10,614 nucleotides of DNA from Candidatus Sericytochromatia bacterium (GTDB lineage: Bacteria; Cyanobacteriota; Sericytochromatia; UBA7694): the NCBI GenBank assembly GCA_913773825.1, contig CAJYHH010000426.1:1-10614 (forward strand). Direction: 5' to 3'. A program made the translations under genes and the position numbers. This document shows, one piece after another, positions 1 to 6,455 of this stretch. A model generated the notes under the pieces. That model did no database searches. It saw only the letters and a list, made by a program, of their open reading frames with translations, and was not told where the DNA came from. Numbering within the stretch: the first letter of the stretch is position 1; each line of letters starts with the position of its first letter.

Positions 1-1373
1 GCGCCGTCAGCTGTATCGCCAGCGGCCGTTGCAACTGAGGTAATGCTGCGGTTGATGCTTTCGCTGCTGCGGGCCACTGCTGTGACGTTATGGTTGATTT
101 CATGAGTAACCATGCTCTGTTCTTCGACGGCGGAAGCAATCATGCCCTGTAAATCGGCAATCTGCTCAATAATCTGAGAGATGTCTGTTAGAGCCTGAAT
201 GGTGCTCTGGCTGACTTCTTGAATAGTCAGAATGCGTTCGGCAATTTCTTCAGATGCCTGAGCGGTTTCTTTGGCAAGCTCTTTGACCTCGTTGGCAACT
301 ACAGCAAAACCTTTGCCAGCAGAGCCAGCGCGAGCGGCTTCAATGGTGGCGTTAAGCGCCAGCAGTTTGGTCTGCTGGGCAACTGTTGTAATCAGGTTAA
401 TGACTTTGCCCATTTCAACTGAACTGGCCTGTAAGTCCTGAATGGTGTGATTGGTTTCGCCAGCTACTTTGACGCCGTTACGAGCAATGCGGGCTGCTTC
501 ACTGGCATTGCGGGCAATTTCACGGATGCTGGCACCCATTTCTTCAATTGCGGTTGCGACTTGCTGAACAGATGAATTCACTTCAGCAGCGGTGCCGGTG
601 GCGGTTTGCATCTGGCGAGATGTTTCAGTCGCGCTATTGGCAAGTTGGGTGCTGACCGAACTCATCTGAGAAGAATCCCGTGCCAGAGAGTCAGCGGCAG
701 TACGAGAATTAAAAATGCTGTTAAGGCGGGCTTCAGCGCGTTCTTTTAATAAAAGGGCTCGGGTAACCAGAAAGCCCGAAACGCCGACCAGCAGGGTGGC
801 AGCCAGCAGACCCAGGCCGACAATCAGGATGGTGCGGTTGGCGCTTTGTTCACTGGTAGAAATGCGTTGCTTCAGCAGGCGTTGCTCTTCCTGCTTCATA
901 CGCTCGATGTGCTGGCGGATTTGATCCATCAGACGCAGGCCAACGCCGTTTGAGATCTTTTTAATTGAGGCCTCTAAACCCTCGTTGCGCCTGATCTGCA
1001 CAACAGTTTGGCTAAAGGATTGTTTTTGCTGCAGCAGGGGCTCAAGCCGACTGAGGTTCTGTTCTTGAGTCGGATTATCACGCGTGAGTTCACGTACGTG
1101 GCTAAGGGCGTTGGGCAGCGCGATTTCGGCTTGTTTAAAAGGGCCAAGATATTCTTCACGGCCAGATAGCTGATATCCACGCTGGCTGGTTTCAATGTCT
1201 TTCATAGTTGAAACAAGGGTTTCAAGTGTTTGAATCACTTCTTGTGTATGAGCAACCATTTTGGCTGATGCAATCAGGTTCTGTGTGTTGCTGATTGCCG
1301 TCCAGCCCACAAAGAGCAGGATAAAGACAGCGGCTGAAAAGGCTAGACCCGTGCGGACCGTTGTGGATGTCAT
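1..1373 (-). CDS. Methyl-accepting chemotaxis protein with CHASE3-like sensor domain (3' end beyond window)
   Basis: Membrane chemoreceptor that would control a CheA kinase and be methylated and demethylated by CheR and CheB, encoded just upstream. The frame is open from the ATG at 1373 to the window edge (457 codons), so the C-terminus is cut by the window, not mutated. Seen: a first membrane helix at about residues 7-27; a periplasmic helical region at about 35-175 with a CHASE3-type motif, ETSQRGYQLSG (61-71); a second membrane helix at about 179-203; then a long cytoplasmic coiled coil. The signalling hairpin tip is unmistakable: LLALNATIEAARAG (337-350) followed by GKGFAVVANEVKELA. EE and QQ pairs flanking it look like methylation sites, and the returning helix has the usual VEEQS stretch. 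No HAMP domain is evident after the second helix, only a short linker. It is probably the third gene of a cheB-cheR-MCP operon. No clear Shine-Dalgarno precedes the ATG. The family is certain; the ligand is unknown. Confidence 0.95.
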   Translation of the reverse strand, partial: MTSTTVRTGLAFSAAVFILLFVGWTAISNTQNLIASAKMVAHTQEVIQTLETLVSTMKDIETSQRGYQLSGREEYLGPFKQAEIALPNALSHVRELTRDNPTQEQNLSRLEPLLQQKQSFSQTVVQIRRNEGLEASIKKISNGVGLRLMDQIRQHIERMKQEEQRLLKQRISTSEQSANRTILIVGLGLLAATLLVGVSGFLVTRALLLKERAEARLNSIFNSRTAADSLARDSSQMSSVSTQLANSATETSRQMQTATGTAAEVNSSVQQVATAIEEMGASIREIARNASEAARIARNGVKVAGETNHTIQDLQASSVEMGKVINLITTVAQQTKLLALNATIEAARAGSAGKGFAVVANEVKELAKETAQASEEIAERILTIQEVSQSTIQALTDISQIIEQIADLQGMIASAVEEQSMVTHEINHNVTAVARSSESINRSITSVATAAGDTADG

Positions 1374-1386
1374 GTTTCACTGTTTC

Positions 1387-1394
1387 GCTATAGC
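1387..1394. promoter_or_regulatory. GCTATAGC palindrome before the MCP gene
   Basis: This 8-base palindrome lies in the 77-base gap between cheR and the MCP gene, starting 14 bases upstream of the MCP ATG. The same palindrome, with a similar flank (AAGTT three to six bases to its right on the plus strand), recurs at 3391-3398 in the cheB upstream region. On the minus strand it reads as a -10-like TATAGC, but no convincing -35 lies at the right distance. It may be a shared regulator site, a weak promoter or chance. Confidence 0.25.
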
Positions 1395-1450
1395 AAGTTT
1401 GTCGTATTTTAACAGAAATTAGACGGCCAGAGTGACGCTGAGTGATACTC

Positions 1451-2266
1451 TTAGCGACGGATAAAACATCCACCGGCTCGATCAAGATGAGCGGGCTGAA
1501 ATTCAGGCGGGAGCGGCACTAGACTTTCGGTAATCCCTAAAATTAAATAACCACCGGGTCGCAACTGTTTGGCAACCCGTGTCAGGATCTGAGCTTTAAG
1601 GACAGGCTCTAAATAAATCAGAACATTGCGCATCAGGATCAGATCCATTTCAGGCAGCAGGGGCCAGGGCTGAATCAGATTGATGGATTTAAAGCTTACT
1701 TTGCTTTGCAGGGAAGCATTTAACTGCAGTTGCTCAGATTTTTGATCGCCGTAAGTATGAAAATACTCACGATAATGGCTGGGTAACTGGCGGTCGATGT
1801 CTCGCGCTGGATAAACGCCTTTGTGGGCTTGATCTAAGGCCTGCAAAGACAAATCGCTGGCATGAAGTTCAATCCGGGCGCGTTTGGCAAAATGGCGTTC
1901 CCAGAGCATCGCAATAGAATAAGGTTCTTGGCCCGTTGCGCAAGCGGCACTCCAGACGCGCAGCTGGAGCGGCATGGGCTCAAGCAGCTTGGGTAAAATC
2001 TGTTCTTTAAGGAGTTCAAACAGACGCATATCCCGAAAGAAGCTGGTTTCATTATTGAGCAGGGTTTCAACCAATTCATTGTACTCCCGGTTATCAGGCC
2101 GGGTCTGGAGTTTTTCCAGATACTCTTCAGCTGAGGCATAGCCTTTTTGTTGAGCAAGTTCAGCTAAACGGTAATTGAGCGTAGCCCAGCGTGTATGGCT
2201 GGGATGAAAGCCTGTTTCACGCTGCAGTAAACGCAGTAACCAGTTCCAGATACTATCAGTGCTCAA
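1451..2266 (-). CDS. cheR: Chemotaxis protein methyltransferase CheR (TTG start)
   Basis: Transfers methyl groups from S-adenosylmethionine to glutamates of chemoreceptors, giving sensory adaptation together with CheB. The 271 residues are close to the usual length of the minimal CheR. The N-terminal helical domain (about 1-75) ends in the family motif NNETSFFRD (71-79). The SAM-binding domain carries the motif I region WSAACATGQEPYS (105-117), an acidic residue after strand 2 (D138), MRNVLIYL (212-219) and LRPGGYLILGITESL (235-249). Motif I reads AAC where many homologues have AGC, a mild change. The start codon is TTG at 2264-2266. No ATG lies nearby upstream in frame, and TTG is preceded by GGAG with a 7-base spacer, inside the end of cheB. 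The 11-base overlap with cheB implies translational coupling. The MCP gene follows after 77 bases. There is no extra C-terminal TPR domain. Confidence 0.96.
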   Translation of the reverse strand: MSTDSIWNWLLRLLQRETGFHPSHTRWATLNYRLAELAQQKGYASAEEYLEKLQTRPDNREYNELVETLLNNETSFFRDMRLFELLKEQILPKLLEPMPLQLRVWSAACATGQEPYSIAMLWERHFAKRARIELHASDLSLQALDQAHKGVYPARDIDRQLPSHYREYFHTYGDQKSEQLQLNASLQSKVSFKSINLIQPWPLLPEMDLILMRNVLIYLEPVLKAQILTRVAKQLRPGGYLILGITESLVPLPPEFQPAHLDRAGGCFIRR

Positions 2267-3317
2267 ATCGGAACTCCAGATGACAAGCCTGCAGGCGATG
2301 TAAAATCTCCTGAGTCAGTTGTTCAGGGTTTAAAACCAGATCTGCCAGCTGGGCCTGGGCAATGACACCGGGCATTCCCCAAACCACAGACGAGGCCTGA
2401 TCCTGAACCAAAACATGTCCTCCCTGTTCGCGAATCGCTCTGGCGCCGACTAGGCCATCACTGCCCATCCCTGTTAAAACAACGCCGAGTACAGAGGGGC
2501 CATAGCTTTCGGCGACTGAGCGAAACAAAACATCTACTGCCGGGCGGCAGGAATTTTCTGGCGGGCCATCATTAAGGGCAACAACCATTTTTTGATCTTT
2601 TTCACGCACGGTTAAGTGACACTCACCAGGTGCAAGTAAGATCTCTCCCCTTACCAAAGGTTCTCCATGACGGGCTACTTTGACCGGGATTTTACATTTG
2701 CGATTCAGGCTTTCGGCTAAAGCCTGAACAAATCCTGGTGCAATATGCTGAACAATCAAAACAGGTATGGGTAAATTATCTGGTAATTTTGACAGAATTT
2801 GTTCTAAAACCCGTGGTCCGCCTGTAGACGCGCCAATCGCTAAGACCGCAAGTCGCTGCTGACGGCGGCTTGAAGGAATTGGGACAAACGACGGCTTTGC
2901 CGCTTCAACGCTGGCTGGACGCATCCGCTGCATTTTGCTCACCAGCTCATCTTTGAGCTGGCGGCGCACCTCTGGATCAATGGCTGCATTGTCAGGCAGA
3001 GCCTGATAGTCAACGGCACCGTGTAAAAGGGCATCAACCGTAATCGCTGCGCCTTGAAAAGTGTAGCGACTGAGCATAATTACGGGCAGATCAGGGTATT
3101 CCCGGCGTAGTGCACTTAAGGTTTCGATGCCGTTCATCACAGGCATTTCAACGTCTAATAAAACCAGATCAAAAGTTTGGCGGCTAAGCTGACGCAGCGC
3201 GAGTTCCCCATTAGAGGCTGTAGCCTGGACCCGATAGAAAGGGTCTTCAGCAAACAGTCCCGTAATCAATTGTCTGACCAAACTCGAGTCATTGACGAGT
3301 AAAATGCGCACGGTCAT
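2256..3317 (-). CDS. cheB: Chemotaxis response regulator / protein-glutamate methylesterase CheB with atypical receiver
   Basis: Removes methyl groups from (and can deamidate) receptor side chains, opposing CheR. The 353 residues match family length. An N-terminal receiver (about 3-120) is joined by a linker (about 121-154) to the methylesterase domain (about 155-350). The catalytic triad is visible: Ser164 in GASTGGP, His191 in QHIAPGF, Asp287 in GMGSDG. In the receiver the phosphoacceptor Asp55 lies in LLDVEMPVMNG and Ser83 is at the conserved Ser/Thr position. However, the acidic pair is Asn9-Asp10 instead of Asp-Asp, and the conserved Lys before the last proline is Leu107 (YQALP). Codons at both sites were read directly (AAT and CTG). 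The esterase half therefore looks fully active, while phosphorylation control may be altered. It is first in the minus-strand operon; its stop overlaps the cheR start. The ATG lacks a normally spaced Shine-Dalgarno: a GGAG lies 14 bases upstream. Confidence 0.96.
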   Translation of the reverse strand: MTVRILLVNDSSLVRQLITGLFAEDPFYRVQATASNGELALRQLSRQTFDLVLLDVEMPVMNGIETLSALRREYPDLPVIMLSRYTFQGAAITVDALLHGAVDYQALPDNAAIDPEVRRQLKDELVSKMQRMRPASVEAAKPSFVPIPSSRRQQRLAVLAIGASTGGPRVLEQILSKLPDNLPIPVLIVQHIAPGFVQALAESLNRKCKIPVKVARHGEPLVRGEILLAPGECHLTVREKDQKMVVALNDGPPENSCRPAVDVLFRSVAESYGPSVLGVVLTGMGSDGLVGARAIREQGGHVLVQDQASSVVWGMPGVIAQAQLADLVLNPEQLTQEILHRLQACHLEFRFEH

Positions 3318-3384
3318 AGGAGGATAGCTAACTCCATCATTAAATCGTTTAAGCTTGTTTGATGAATACAGATTTTACTTATAG

Positions 3385-3414
3385 TGGCAGGCTATAGCTA
3401 AGTTGGCAAGCTAT
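3385..3414. promoter_or_regulatory. Tandem TGGCARGCTAT repeat in the cheB / TPR-gene divergent spacer
   Basis: Two 11-base copies, TGGCAGGCTAT (3385-3395) and TGGCAAGCTAT (3404-3414), differ at one base and start 19 bases apart, about two helical turns. They sit in the 153-base spacer between the divergent cheB and TPR-glycosyltransferase genes. The first copy runs into the GCTATAGC palindrome at 3391-3398. The second contains TTGGCA (3403-3408), which resembles a -35 box for the plus-strand gene, though the matching -10 (CCTGAT at 3426-3431) is poor. The arrangement suggests an operator for one or both genes; this is inference. Confidence 0.3.
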
Positions 3415-3470
3415 CATTTTGTGAGCCTGATGAAACTCTAATTTTTAAATCATCTGTTATTGTGTAAAAC

Positions 3471-5162
3471 ATGCAGGAAAATTTATTAGACCAAATTCGT
3501 CAAAGTCTGGCTGAAGGCCAACTTGAGGCTGCTGGCGAGCTTTTGAGATTAGCGGGGCGACAAGAGCCCGATTCTTTGCCCTTGTTACATCAACTTGGGC
3601 TTTGGCTGGCGATGCAGCAGCGGTTTGATCAGGCTCTCGCGGTTTTAGCGCCTTTAGAACTGCGCTGGCAAGATCCGGGTTATTTAAATGATTTGGGTAT
3701 TGTGCTAATGGAGTTAAACCATCTGCCTGATGCGATTACCCGTTTTGCGCGTGCCTTGCAGTTAAGTCCTGAGAACGCTGGCTATCGCCTGAATTTAGCC
3801 GATGCCCATCAGCTAAGAGCGGGTCAATTACAGGAGCAAAAACAATATCGTCAGGCTTTAGGGCATTGGCAGGCACTGCTGATGATCAGTCCTGAACGCC
3901 CTGATGCCTGGATTCAAGCGGCGCAAGCTTTTGCTGAGCTCGGACATGACCAGCAAGCGGAAGCGGCTCTGTTAGAGGCTCTAAGACTTAAACCGGATTC
4001 TGCAATCGCCGCTTATAATCTGGGTAATCTCTATTATCGTCGTCAGGATTACCCTCAGGCTAAAAGCTGGCTGCTTAAAAGTGTTGAACTCAACCCTGAT
4101 TTTGCACCAGGCTGGATTAATCTGGGTTTAGCTGATTATGAATTAACTGAATATTCTGAGGCTTTACAGGCTTGTCAGCAGGCGGTTCAGCTTGAGCCAG
4201 ACAATCCCCGTTTTCATATTCATTATGCTGATGCTTTATTGATGAATCAGCATTATTCAGAGGGTTTTGCCCAAATCCAGTGGCGCTTTCAGGATCCGTT
4301 ATACAGCCAGTTTCAGTTTGCTGCCCAACCCTGGCAAGGTCAGGATCTCAGTCATCAGATTCTGAGAGTGCAGTCTGAACAAGGACTTGGGGATGTGTTA
4401 TTGTTTAGCCGCTTGATTCCCTGGTTACATCAGCGTTGGCCTGATGCCCGGATTCAATTTCAAGGCCCCGAAATACTTCAGGGGCTGTTTAAACATTGGG
4501 ATTGGTTAGAGTGGGTGAACTCACAATCAGCTTCTCCAGATTGGGCTGTAGCGCTTTTAAGCCTGGCTGAAAGGCTCGAACTGGACCCATTTACTCTAAC
4601 GCAAAGACCTGATCAACCACCCTATTTGCAGGCTTCAGGCCAAATGTCGGCTTTTTTACGCCAGCAGATTAAACAAGCCCCAGAAGTTGCTGATCAGCGA
4701 TTAAAAATTGGCATGGTCTGGAGTTCTGGCCCTGGTCAGACCCGCGCAAAACGTTCATTGCCTTTAAGTACACTTTTGCCCGTGTTTAAAGCTTTTCCTG
4801 AATTTGACTTTTATAGTCTGCAAAAGGGTGAGCAGGCTGATGAACTTAAGCTTTTAGTTGAGACAGGGCAAGTGTCTGATGTAATAGATCTAGGGCCCTG
4901 GCTGCAGAACTTTAACGATACAGCTCATGCTTTAAATCAGCTGGATTTGCTGATTGCAGTGGATACTTCGGTTGCCCATCTGGCCGGCGCGCTGAATCTG
5001 CCCGTCTGGATTTTACTGCCGTTTGCACCTGACTGGCGTTGGCAAGCCAGCGGTGCGGACTGTCTTTGGTATCCTTCAGCGCGACTATTGCGTCAACCTC
5101 GCTCCGGTGATTGGGCTGGATTGGTAAAAGAAGTTCTTATTCCAGCGCTTAAAACGCTCTAG
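3471..5162 (+). CDS. TPR protein with C-terminal GT-B (heptosyltransferase-like) domain
   Basis: This 563-residue protein begins with tandem tetratricopeptide repeats (roughly residues 1-275), with repeat signatures such as AYNLGNLYYRRQDYPQAKSWL and GWINLGLADYELTEYSEAL. It ends in a domain like those that follow TPRs in many bacterial proteins with a GT9/GT41-like GT-B fold: EQGLGD (303-308) at the start, DTSVAH (498-503) in the probable nucleotide-sugar site, then LPFAPDWRW and a conserved tail around WYPSARLLRQPRSGDW. Such proteins are presumed glycosyltransferases acting on proteins or surface glycans, with the TPRs as acceptor-binding scaffold; donor and acceptor cannot be read here. No signal peptide or membrane helix is seen, so it is probably cytoplasmic. 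The ATG at 3471 is bounded by an in-frame TAA six bases upstream and has no clear Shine-Dalgarno. It is divergent from cheB. Flagellar or surface glycosylation would suit the neighbours, but that is inference. Confidence 0.88.
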   Translation: MQENLLDQIRQSLAEGQLEAAGELLRLAGRQEPDSLPLLHQLGLWLAMQQRFDQALAVLAPLELRWQDPGYLNDLGIVLMELNHLPDAITRFARALQLSPENAGYRLNLADAHQLRAGQLQEQKQYRQALGHWQALLMISPERPDAWIQAAQAFAELGHDQQAEAALLEALRLKPDSAIAAYNLGNLYYRRQDYPQAKSWLLKSVELNPDFAPGWINLGLADYELTEYSEALQACQQAVQLEPDNPRFHIHYADALLMNQHYSEGFAQIQWRFQDPLYSQFQFAAQPWQGQDLSHQILRVQSEQGLGDVLLFSRLIPWLHQRWPDARIQFQGPEILQGLFKHWDWLEWVNSQSASPDWAVALLSLAERLELDPFTLTQRPDQPPYLQASGQMSAFLRQQIKQAPEVADQRLKIGMVWSSGPGQTRAKRSLPLSTLLPVFKAFPEFDFYSLQKGEQADELKLLVETGQVSDVIDLGPWLQNFNDTAHALNQLDLLIAVDTSVAHLAGALNLPVWILLPFAPDWRWQASGADCLWYPSARLLRQPRSGDWAGLVKEVLIPALKTL

Positions 5163-5199
5163 TTTCATCTCAGCTGCTATCTCAGCTTTTATTCAAAAC

Positions 5200-5237
5200 A
5201 AAGAAGCCTCTACAGAGTTTTCTGCAGAGGCTTCTTT
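5200..5237. terminator. Bidirectional intrinsic terminator between convergent genes
   Basis: A strong inverted repeat: AAAGAAGCCTCT (5200-5211) pairs perfectly with AGAGGCTTCTTT (5226-5237). After one A/C mismatch, CAGA (5213-5216) pairs with TCTG (5221-5224), leaving a GTTT loop. The arms supply a short T run on the plus strand and a longer T-rich tail on the minus strand, where TTCTTTGTTTTG follows. It lies 37 bases after the TPR gene stop and 50 bases beyond the stop of the convergent repeat-protein gene, so it should end both transcripts. Confidence 0.85.
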
Positions 5238-5287
5238 AAATCAGATGTTTTTAGTCAATTAGTTAAGCGAGGCCTGGCTACAAGCCA

Positions 5288-6271
5288 CTAGCGACCAGCT
5301 AAAACAGACAGTTCGCGTGAGACTTTATCCAGATACAGCTGGGTGCGGTAATCAGATGTCTGTTTCATCGCTTGAGTTAATTCAGCGCGCAGGGCAGCAA
5401 GCTGATTTTTGTCCAGGTCACGGGCTGCAACACGTACCGCTGCAACCGCTGTACGGAAGTTCGCTTCGCTAGAGCTGCTGTTGAGCAGTTTAACGGCATT
5501 GCTGCTGATTTCAGCGGGGCTTTTGCCCAGTGCTGGCGGCATAGTTAAAGCCGGTGCTGGATATTCAAGACCGCGATTGATGTGCTCAACAGCGATATCT
5601 TTGAGCATGTCATCTAAAAAGACCTGAGTGCGGAAGTCGCTGCTAGAGGCAATGGCAGCCCGGATCAGGGATTCAGTTTTAGCCAGATCAGCAGGGTTCA
5701 GATCGCGTAAGGCCACCCGGAAACCAGCCCGAGCTTCGCGATAATTGGCTTCGCTCATATGGCTTGATAATTTTTTCAGACTGCCGTGAACAATGCTGTC
5801 AGGGCTATTGCCGGGCAAAGCAGGCATCGCGGGCGTAGCCAGATTGGGCTTGCCACCTTTGGCGTGAATTTCCATCGCCAGATCAATGTTGAGATCTGCT
5901 AAGAGTTTTTGTGTCCGGTAGTCACCTGACTGTTTAACCAGGGCATCAAGTGCTGGCTGCAGGGCCTGCAGGCTCTGTAGATCCTGTGAACGAATGCTGA
6001 CTCGGAAGCTCGCCTGGGCTTTACGAGCGGTTTCTTGAGTTGGGCTGCTGCTGAGTAGTTTAAGGGCGTTATCTAAAGTGGGTGAACTGCTGCTGGCAAA
6101 AAGCGACAGGGTGGCCGGAATGCTGCCGACGGCTGCACTGCGCTGAACAAGATCCTGAGGGCGGAGTTCGTTGCTGGTGGACTGAGGGGCAGTCTGGACG
6201 GTGGCCTGAGCAGGATTAAACTGGGGAGCGTTAAGGGCTTGAGCGCGCTGAATGGCTGACAACATGTGCAT
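5288..6271 (-). CDS. Protein of unknown function with three 95-residue internal repeats
   Basis: I do not recognise this 327-residue protein. After a low-complexity N-terminus rich in Gln, Ala, Ser and Pro (about 1-68), it has three ungapped 66-residue units at 69-134, 164-229 and 259-324. They are separated by two 29-residue Pro/Ala-rich linkers that also resemble each other (shared G, P, G.SP and I positions). Each unit has an FRV or VRV ..RDL-type stretch near its position 21-28 and a (G/S)D(Y/F)RTQ motif near position 48-53, and looks mostly alpha-helical. The whole protein therefore has an exact 95-residue period. No signal peptide or membrane helix is seen. Codon use resembles the neighbours, so it is unlikely to be spurious. 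The upstream AAGGTAGG could serve M1 (6271) or M3 (6265), leaving the start ambiguous by two codons. It stands alone, convergent with the TPR gene and divergent from the hybrid sensor. A helical interaction module is possible, but no function can be assigned. Confidence 0.85.
   Translation of the reverse strand: MHMLSAIQRAQALNAPQFNPAQATVQTAPQSTSNELRPQDLVQRSAAVGSIPATLSLFASSSSPTLDNALKLLSSSPTQETARKAQASFRVSIRSQDLQSLQALQPALDALVKQSGDYRTQKLLADLNIDLAMEIHAKGGKPNLATPAMPALPGNSPDSIVHGSLKKLSSHMSEANYREARAGFRVALRDLNPADLAKTESLIRAAIASSSDFRTQVFLDDMLKDIAVEHINRGLEYPAPALTMPPALGKSPAEISSNAVKLLNSSSSEANFRTAVAAVRVAARDLDKNQLAALRAELTQAMKQTSDYRTQLYLDKVSRELSVLAGR
5467..6067 (-). repeat. Three tandem 285-bp coding repeats inside the unknown protein gene
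   Basis: The three 66-residue units (residues 69-134, 164-229, 259-324) have equal length, no gaps and a 285-base period. The span given covers most of the first unit through the conserved early part of the third. Shared protein motifs have clearly diverged at the DNA level, so this is an old duplication and not a recent slippage product. Recurring features are the SS or SSSS run near each unit start, the arginine-rich RV..R core and the DYRTQ/DFRTQ motif. Confidence 0.75.
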
Positions 6272-6425
6272 AACCTACCTTGCTGTTTGCAGCTGAACAC
6301 ATCAGAGAAACAAGAACTGTCGATGTATTGAAGATGCTTTAGTCTGATTTTAATATAAAGTTAACCAAAAATAAAGCCCCCTTTTAATAAAATTTGCCAA
6401 ATTCTGATATTGACGCATTCAGGCG

Positions 6426-6455
6426 CTGACCGTAAGCACTTGCTGACGGTACAAT
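6426..6455 (+). promoter_or_regulatory. Putative promoter with overlapping operator-like inverted repeat
   Basis: TACAAT (6450-6455) resembles a -10 box. CTGACC (6426-6431), 18 bases upstream, matches four of six -35 positions. Between them lies an inverted repeat: ACCGTAAGCA (6429-6438), CT, TGCTGACGGT (6441-6450), with nine of ten positions complementary. Its arms cover the spacer and touch both hexamers, a usual place for a repressor site. Transcription would begin about 6462, practically on the ATG at 6463, which would give a leaderless mRNA. This is a pattern-based reading; the -35 is weak. Confidence 0.35.

Noticed and set aside
1..60. MCP gene as a truncated pseudogene
   Set aside because: The frame is open to the first base with normal signalling-domain sequence; it is simply cut by the window edge.
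1430..1450. AGAGT...ACTCT inverted repeat just after cheR as a terminator
   Set aside because: Short, imperfect stem without a T run; the MCP gene follows in the same direction and probably shares the transcript.
974..1485. Two minus-strand open frames of 73 and 87 codons
   Set aside because: Both overlap the MCP gene in the wrong frame; the MCP frame gives a membrane helix and CHASE3-like sequence here.
1834..2157. 107-codon minus-strand open frame
   Set aside because: It lies in another frame inside cheR, whose motifs are unmistakable, and resembles no protein.
5409..5627. 72-codon plus-strand frame opposite the repeat protein
   Set aside because: Low-complexity Ser/Ala/Leu product antisense to the 66-residue repeats; the minus-strand frame shows the regular repeat pattern.
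5467..6067. Repeats as a CRISPR array or recent tandem duplication
   Set aside because: The repeats are 285 bases long, in frame, diverged in DNA and conserved only as protein motifs.
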